DNA of 37,887 nucleotides from Nitrospirota bacterium (GTDB taxonomy: Bacteria > Nitrospirota > Thermodesulfovibrionia > Thermodesulfovibrionales > UBA1546). The stretch's first letter is position 1, and each line of letters opens with the position of its first letter. The notes below the pieces were generated by a model, which was given only the letters and a program-made list of their open reading frames with translations, ran no database searches and was not told where the DNA came from. This document shows positions 33,392 through 37,887 of this stretch, piece by piece. The stretch covers positions 1-37,887 of the forward strand of contig WPIF01000026.1 of the NCBI GenBank assembly GCA_009773185.1. Reading direction: 5' to 3'. Both the position numbers and the translations under genes were made by a program.

Positions 33392-35821
33392 TCATCTCAG
33401 ATTATAAACCGCATTATCCTTACCAAAATTAATAATCAATGGCGTCTGTTGATGCCCAATCTTTTTTGATATCTCTGTTGTTGAAGCCTTTGAGTATTCT
33501 CCGAGTTCAGCTAAGCTTACGGCATTGTCTTTGTTTTTATCTGCATTCCTGTTATTGTTCAATCCGTCAAGCAAGGTATAAGTGAAAAGCCCGTTCCCTT
33601 GGTATCCGTCCATTGCAGCTTCTTTTGAGTTTGCTGAGGCATATATGTGCAGCCCCATTTTCTTTGCAAGCACTGACATTCTTGCATCATATAAGCCGCT
33701 TACAATGTAATCCACGCCTCCTGCATGGCATGTGTCGAATATAAATAACTGGGAAAGGGATTTTATCTTCTTGGACATCTCCACAATTTCGTTTGAGCTT
33801 ATGAGGTTATTGTCATTTACCTTCCCGTCATAGTCAGCTGTGAGCATGTAGTATTGGTTCTGAAGTAAAACTCCGTGACCTGCAGCAAAGAGTATGAAGC
33901 TGTCTGTTGGTTTTATCTTTTGTGAGAGTTCATTTATTTTAGTGGTTATCCTTGCCTTTGTCGCATTGTTGTCTGTAATAATTTCGTAGTGGATATTCTG
34001 GAGTTTATATAATGTCTCTGCCTGTTTTATTATTCTTTCTTCGATGTCTTTTGAATCTTTTACTGCATATTTAAGGTTTATTGTACTGTCCTTGTATTGG
34101 TCTATCCCTATTGAGAGGATGTAGAGATGCGGTTCTTCCTGCTTTATTGTTGATGTGAATTTGGCTGTCTGCACATACCCTTGGACTGTGTTGTCTTTAT
34201 TGAAGGCTGTTATGCTTATCTCGTTTTCCCCTGATACTGCATCTATTTCTTTACAGTCATTAAAGACTTCTCCTTTTGATTTGGTTGTGGTTGTACCTGT
34301 CTCAATGCCTTTTTCTTTTATCTTTACGCTTCTCATGTCTTCATATATTGTTTTGCTGTTTAAGGCGATTAATTCGGTTTTGTCTGATGTTGTTTTTGCA
34401 ATGTCTTTGTAGTATCCATCTGATTCTATTAGCTTTCCGTTATGGAAAAGCCTTACTTCTCCAATTCCTCCTCCTGTGCTTTTTACGTTGTAGCAAACCT
34501 TTGTTTTGGGAGATGATGGGGTTGATGCTATAGGGCTTATCTCTACAACAGGCGGAGGGTTTTTGATTGCATCTTTCATTGTTATAGTTATTAAATCCTT
34601 TATGTCATCTCCTCTCAGCTTTGCTGTAACTATATCGGGACGGTAGAAGACGTCATAGAAGCTATCAACACTGTAGGAAGTCGAGGAGTTGTAGTAGCCT
34701 TCGCTTGTAATGGTTAACCATTCGCCATCCTCAAATTCAACCATCATGGCAAGCTCGGCAGCGGTAACTACATCCCAAAGTCTTATTGATGCATCGCCGG
34801 CAGAAATCACATATCTGCCATTAGGGGAAAAATCTACAGATAACACGCCTGGCGGAGTCTCCCAATTTGTAATAGTATATCCCTCCATATGTCCTTTGAA
34901 TGTTCTTATCTCTTTGCCTGTTGATACATCCCAGAGTTTTAATGTTGCATCTCCGCTTCCTGATATGACATATTTACCATCGGGCGAGAAAGCGGCAGAA
35001 CTAATCCACTTTGAATGTCCGCTAAATGTTCTTACCTCTTTACCGGTGGTAACACTCCATAACTTTAATGTGTTATCTCCAGCCACACCTCCGGAAAGGA
35101 TAAAATTACCGTCCGGAGAAAAAACAACGGTGTTTGCAGGACTCCCGAATACTTTAAGCTCCTTTCCCGTTGCCACCTCCCAAAGTCTGATTGTCTTATC
35201 CCAGCTCCCTGAAATTGCATAACTTCCATCTGGAGAAAAATCTACAAATACCGGCATAGCTCCGAAACCTGAATGACCTTTAAATGTCCTTATTTCCTTG
35301 CCGCTATCAGTATCCCAGAGCTTTATGGTCTTATCATAGCTACCGGAAAGGATATAGCGACCATCAGGAGAAAAAGCCGTGGAACTAACAATAAACGAAT
35401 GCCCTTTAAATGTTCTTATCCTGTTCCCTGTGGACAAATCAAAAAGATTAAAGGCATATTTCGAAAATCCCGCTAAGGAAAAGCTGTCATCTCGCAGCAA
35501 GGCAAATCTTCCATCTCGTGATATGGCTGGCAGGCACCTATGAGCTCCTGAATTTATACTTGCAGGTTCTCCCAATTTTAGCATTCTTTTACCACTCAGA
35601 TCCCATAAGGTCGCGGTTCCATTCACACTTCCTGACAGGGCATATTGGCCCTCGGGCGAAAAGACAGCAGAAGTAACAACATAAGCCGGCTGATTAAATT
35701 CCATCGCTATCCCTGCTACGGACAAATTAATCTTTGGGGTTGCTGTTGCGCACGAGGCAAGAAATAGGATTGAAAGAACAAACAGAATTCTCAGCAGGGT
35801 TATTTGTTTGAACATTTTCAT
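33392..35821 (-). CDS. Lipoprotein with seven-bladed WD40 propeller and caspase-like peptidase domain
   Basis: This 809-aa protein has a lipoprotein signal (FLASC, Cys24). Seven WD40 blades (about 45-375; WD-type ends such as TIKLWDT, TIRLWEV, TLKLWSV) come next, then a linker, then a C-terminal caspase (C14) domain. The catalytic pair is His649 in AAGHGV and Cys698 in FDTCHAGG. After the p20-like part a 12-residue loop DKNKDNAVSLAE fits an EF-hand calcium site. It would be anchored outside the cytoplasm, unusual for a caspase homologue. ATG 35821 is set by GGAGGAG upstream; an earlier TTG overlaps that site. It lies 27 bases after the nucleotidyltransferase gene. Confidence 0.9.
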   Translation of the reverse strand: MKMFKQITLLRILFVLSILFLASCATATPKINLSVAGIAMEFNQPAYVVTSAVFSPEGQYALSGSVNGTATLWDLSGKRMLKLGEPASINSGAHRCLPAISRDGRFALLRDDSFSLAGFSKYAFNLFDLSTGNRIRTFKGHSFIVSSTAFSPDGRYILSGSYDKTIKLWDTDSGKEIRTFKGHSGFGAMPVFVDFSPDGSYAISGSWDKTIRLWEVATGKELKVFGSPANTVVFSPDGNFILSGGVAGDNTLKLWSVTTGKEVRTFSGHSKWISSAAFSPDGKYVISGSGDATLKLWDVSTGKEIRTFKGHMEGYTITNWETPPGVLSVDFSPNGRYVISAGDASIRLWDVVTAAELAMMVEFEDGEWLTITSEGYYNSSTSYSVDSFYDVFYRPDIVTAKLRGDDIKDLITITMKDAIKNPPPVVEISPIASTPSSPKTKVCYNVKSTGGGIGEVRLFHNGKLIESDGYYKDIAKTTSDKTELIALNSKTIYEDMRSVKIKEKGIETGTTTTKSKGEVFNDCKEIDAVSGENEISITAFNKDNTVQGYVQTAKFTSTIKQEEPHLYILSIGIDQYKDSTINLKYAVKDSKDIEERIIKQAETLYKLQNIHYEIITDNNATKARITTKINELSQKIKPTDSFILFAAGHGVLLQNQYYMLTADYDGKVNDNNLISSNEIVEMSKKIKSLSQLFIFDTCHAGGVDYIVSGLYDARMSVLAKKMGLHIYASANSKEAAMDGYQGNGLFTYTLLDGLNNNRNADKNKDNAVSLAELGEYSKASTTEISKKIGHQQTPLIINFGKDNAVYNLR

Positions 35822-35848
35822 CGCGCTCTCCTCCAATTCAGAGAAGCC

Positions 35849-36343
35849 TCAACTCTTATTATTCGTTTTTTTCTTTTTTACTTTTTCTTTCAGAAAAGCC
35901 AAGTCTATTTTGTCTTTATCCCTAATTGTATCCTTTAGCGTAATCAAAGTCTCTGCATCCAACACAGGGATTTCATTTCCGAAAATCTCAAAAATAACTA
36001 TATGCTCTCTTACTCTCTTATAGTCTGCAACTTCGCCGATCTTTGCCATCAAGTCTACTGTCACTCCATCTGGAGAAATATATCGTATGACAGAATAATC
36101 AGTAACGTCAGTCAGTCTGATTTCATCAATGGATTTATCATTAAAAACCTTATTCAGCGCGTGTTTTATCTTTGATATATTCTCTTCAGAACTGTCTACC
36201 AGAAAATCAATATCGTTTGTAAGGCGGGGAAATCCATGTATTATTACTGCCCATCCACCGATAAGGACGTATGAAACACCTTCTGAGTTAAACGCTTTGC
36301 AGATATCAAGCAGGGTTCGGTCTATGCCCTTTTCATCAGCCAA
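35849..36343 (-). CDS. Nucleotidyltransferase-fold protein (AbiEii/MNT-like)
   Basis: This 164-aa protein has the nucleotidyltransferase signature IGGWAVIIHGFPR followed by TNDIDF, with the metal-binding Asp-x-Asp. A third acidic residue may lie in VTVDLMAK. Similar proteins are toxins or AMP/NMP transferases in toxin-antitoxin and phage-defence pairs, or unassigned housekeeping proteins. The start is TTG at 36343, with aagga about 9 bases upstream inside the partner gene; no ATG is available before the motif. It overlaps the upstream small gene by 22 bases and leads into the caspase gene after 27 bases. Confidence 0.8.
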   Translation of the reverse strand: MADEKGIDRTLLDICKAFNSEGVSYVLIGGWAVIIHGFPRLTNDIDFLVDSSEENISKIKHALNKVFNDKSIDEIRLTDVTDYSVIRYISPDGVTVDLMAKIGEVADYKRVREHIVIFEIFGNEIPVLDAETLITLKDTIRDKDKIDLAFLKEKVKKKKTNNKS

Positions 36344-36534
36344 TTTTCTATATCCTTTTGGGCGTCACGAAGGGTTTTATATTTGTGAACACCATGAGGA
36401 AAATCTTTGACTATAGCCTTCTTAAAAACCGTACTGTTTAAGGACAGAACCATCTTAAAGTAATTGTCATCCGGCATAAAATTCCAGAGGCTCTTTTCTG
36501 CATCTTCAAATGTCTTATACTTTAAAACAGGCAT
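36322..36534 (-). CDS. Small partner protein of the nucleotidyltransferase
   Basis: This 70-aa charged protein of unknown function has an internal similarity: YKTFEDAEKSLWNF near the start and YKTLRDAQKDIENW near the end. A strong Shine-Dalgarno (aggaggtg) precedes the ATG. The overlap with the nucleotidyltransferase gene is typical of toxin-antitoxin or substrate/enzyme pairs, so it may be the antitoxin or the target; that is inference. Confidence 0.75.
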   Translation of the reverse strand: MPVLKYKTFEDAEKSLWNFMPDDNYFKMVLSLNSTVFKKAIVKDFPHGVHKYKTLRDAQKDIENWLMKRA

Positions 36535-36563
36535 TTATCCACCTCCTGAGCAGCATCTGCTAT

Positions 36564-36569
36564 ATTATA
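36564..36569 (-). promoter_or_regulatory. -10 element for the small-protein/nucleotidyltransferase pair
   Basis: A perfect TATAAT on the minus strand lies 29 bases before the ATG at 36534, in the 65-base gap after the upstream caspase gene. No -35 match was found at 16-18 bp. Confidence 0.45.
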
Positions 36570-36599
36570 CCCATTAGACTGCATAAAATCTCAGAGTAT

Positions 36600-37887
36600 C
36601 TACCTTAAACTATAAACCGCATTATCTTTTCCGAAGTTTATTATCAACGGCGTCTGGCTATGACCGATTTTTTTTGATATTTCTGTTGTTGTCTGTTTTG
36701 TGTATTCTCCGAGTTCAACAAGGCTGATTTTGCTGTCTTTATTCTTGTCTGCCTCTTTTTTGTTATTAAGTCCGTCAAGAAGCGTGTATGTGAAAAGTCC
36801 GTTTCCATTATATCCGTCCATTGCTGCCTCTTTTGAGTTTGCAGATGCATAGATGTGAAGCCCCATCTTTTTGGCAAGCACTGACATCCTTGCATCATAA
36901 AGCCCGCTTACTATGTAGTCAACCCCTCCCGCATGACAGGTATCGAAGATAAAAAGCTGTGAGAGTGATTTTATTTTCTTTGACATCTCAACTATCTCGT
37001 TTGAGCTGATCATTGTACCTTTATTTACTTTTCCGTCATATTCATGTGTAAGCATGTAGTACTGGTTCTGTAATAGCACTCCATGCGCTGCTACAAAAAG
37101 GACAAAGCTGTCTGTTGGTTTGATTATCTTTGAAAGCTCGTTTATCTTATTTGTTATGTTTGCCTTGTTTGCTTCTGTGTTGGTTATGAGCTGATAGTGT
37201 ATGTTGTGGGGTTTATATAATGTCTCTGCCTGTTTAAGAATCTTATCTTCTATGTCTTTTGAGTCTTTTACTGCATATTTGAGGTTGATTGTACTGTCCT
37301 TGTATTGGTCTATCCCTATTGAAAGGATGTAAAGATGGGGTTCTTCCTGTTTTATTGTTGAGTTGAATTTGGCTGTCTGCACATACCCTTGGACTGTGTT
37401 GTCTTTATTGAAGGCTGTTATGCTTATCTCGTTTTCACCTGAGACTGCGCCTATCTCCTTACAGTCATTGAAAGATTCACCTTTTGATTTGGTTGTTATC
37501 TGACTTATCTCAGCCTTTTCTTTTATCTTTACACTTCTCATGTCGTCATATATTGTATTGCTGTTTAAGGCAATCAATCCGGTTTTATCAGATGTTGTCT
37601 TTGCCATATCTTTGTAGTATCCGTCTGATTCTATGAGTTTGCCGTTATGGAACAGCCTTATCTCTCCAATCCCTCCTCCTGTGCTTTTTACGTTGTAGCA
37701 AACCTTTGTTTTGGGAGATGATGGGGTTGATGCTATAGGGCTTATCTCAATAACAGGCGGAGGGCTTTTTATAGCGTCTTTCATTGTAATAGTTATTAAA
37801 TCCTTTATGTCATCTCCTCTCAGCTTTGCTGTAACTATATCGGGACGGTAGAAGACGTCATAGAAGCTATCAACACTGTAGGAAGTC
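36600..37887 (-). CDS. Second caspase-like protein, 5' end beyond the window
   Basis: The visible 428 C-terminal residues are paralogous to the protein at 33392. They begin within the segment after the WD40 propeller (SYSVDSFYDVFYRPD). The frame is open to the window edge, so the ATG at 37784 is internal. The caspase domain has Cys in FDTCHAGG and His in VAAHGV, where the usual Gly before His is Ala. An EF-hand-like loop DKNKDSKISLVE is kept. A propeller and lipoprotein signal are expected upstream but not seen. It ends 65 bases before the small-protein gene. Confidence 0.88.
   Translation of the reverse strand, partial: TSYSVDSFYDVFYRPDIVTAKLRGDDIKDLITITMKDAIKSPPPVIEISPIASTPSSPKTKVCYNVKSTGGGIGEIRLFHNGKLIESDGYYKDMAKTTSDKTGLIALNSNTIYDDMRSVKIKEKAEISQITTKSKGESFNDCKEIGAVSGENEISITAFNKDNTVQGYVQTAKFNSTIKQEEPHLYILSIGIDQYKDSTINLKYAVKDSKDIEDKILKQAETLYKPHNIHYQLITNTEANKANITNKINELSKIIKPTDSFVLFVAAHGVLLQNQYYMLTHEYDGKVNKGTMISSNEIVEMSKKIKSLSQLFIFDTCHAGGVDYIVSGLYDARMSVLAKKMGLHIYASANSKEAAMDGYNGNGLFTYTLLDGLNNKKEADKNKDSKISLVELGEYTKQTTTEISKKIGHSQTPLIINFGKDNAVYSLR
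37250..37887. repeat. Near-identical duplicate of 34042-34682
   Basis: The linker and early caspase-domain coding DNA of the two caspase genes matches closely over about 640 bases, with one 3-base indel. The final 99 bases (37789-37887 against 34584-34682) are identical by eye. The 3' ends of the same genes are much more divergent. Confidence 0.8.

Noticed and set aside
36600-37784. Second caspase gene as a complete 394-aa protein starting at ATG 37784
   Set aside because: The frame is open to the window edge and its upstream residues match the paralogue, so this ATG is internal and the gene is cut by the window.
1-37887. Insertion sequences, prophage genes, tRNA or rRNA genes
   Set aside because: None was recognised by eye; no transposase or integrase motifs and no cloverleaf or rRNA-like stretches were seen.

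Overview
This window looks like a chromosomal stretch of a Gram-negative (diderm), probably anaerobic bacterium. The diderm call rests on an MCE/Mla lipid-transport set, lipoprotein signal peptides and periplasmic sensor domains. The mix of heme-c-motif sensor kinases, two-CW cysteine-rich domains, a DUF362 ferredoxin-like protein and caspase/WD40 lipoproteins suggests Nitrospirota or a deltaproteobacterium-like lineage. That placement is inference; no rRNA or other phylogenetic marker was tested.

Layout. (1) 1-2802: a short hairpin repeat, a TauE/SafE permease (- strand) and a divergent glutamine-dependent NAD+ synthase. (2) 2808-13738 (+ strand): a chemosensory block. A sigma-54 activator of the NtrC type and an orphan CheY come first. 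A good -24/-12 sigma-54 promoter (4840-4855) and a structured leader then precede a compact operon: receiver, CheY, CheA, CheW, a 69-aa two-CW protein, a chemoreceptor, a HEAT-repeat protein, CheR and CheB. No flagellar genes are present. (3) 13814-16657 (- strand): a large hybrid sensor kinase with a periplasmic CxxCH motif and its own two-CW domain. It seems to start at an AUC codon. (4) 16820-18043: a DUF362/4Fe-4S protein, then a probable small RNA on the opposite strand with a consensus promoter, an anti-Shine-Dalgarno stretch and an intrinsic terminator. (5) 18307-20924 (- strand): the tRNA methylthiotransferases mtaB and miaB. (6) 21057-24879 (+ strand): two periplasmic binding proteins translationally linked to a second CxxCH sensor kinase, with no transporter genes. 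(7) 24863-31542 (- strand): a long gene string, probably one operon from a strong extended -10 promoter. In transcription order it holds a DUF4384 protein, MlaE, a degenerate MlaF, MlaD, a TPR lipoprotein, trmD, rplS, rnhB and a DtxR/FeoA regulator. (8) 31595-33376 (+ strand): a lone GspE/PilB ATPase. (9) 33392-37887 (- strand): two caspase-like paralogues flanking a small-protein/nucleotidyltransferase pair. The complete paralogue is a lipoprotein with a seven-bladed WD40 propeller; the other is cut by the window end.

How it fits together. The recurring theme is envelope and redox or metal sensing. The same seven-cysteine two-CW module occurs as a free-standing protein, at the receptor C-terminus and inside the neighbouring kinase. 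The receptor carries a zinc-site (CZB-like) domain outside the cytoplasmic membrane. Both kinases carry a single heme-c attachment motif in their periplasmic part. The strongest candidates for something undescribed are the two-CW/CZB/heme chemosensory system, the anti-SD small RNA, the Mla set with a catalytically eroded ATPase, and the secreted caspase pair around a nucleotidyltransferase module. All readings were made by eye, with no database search.
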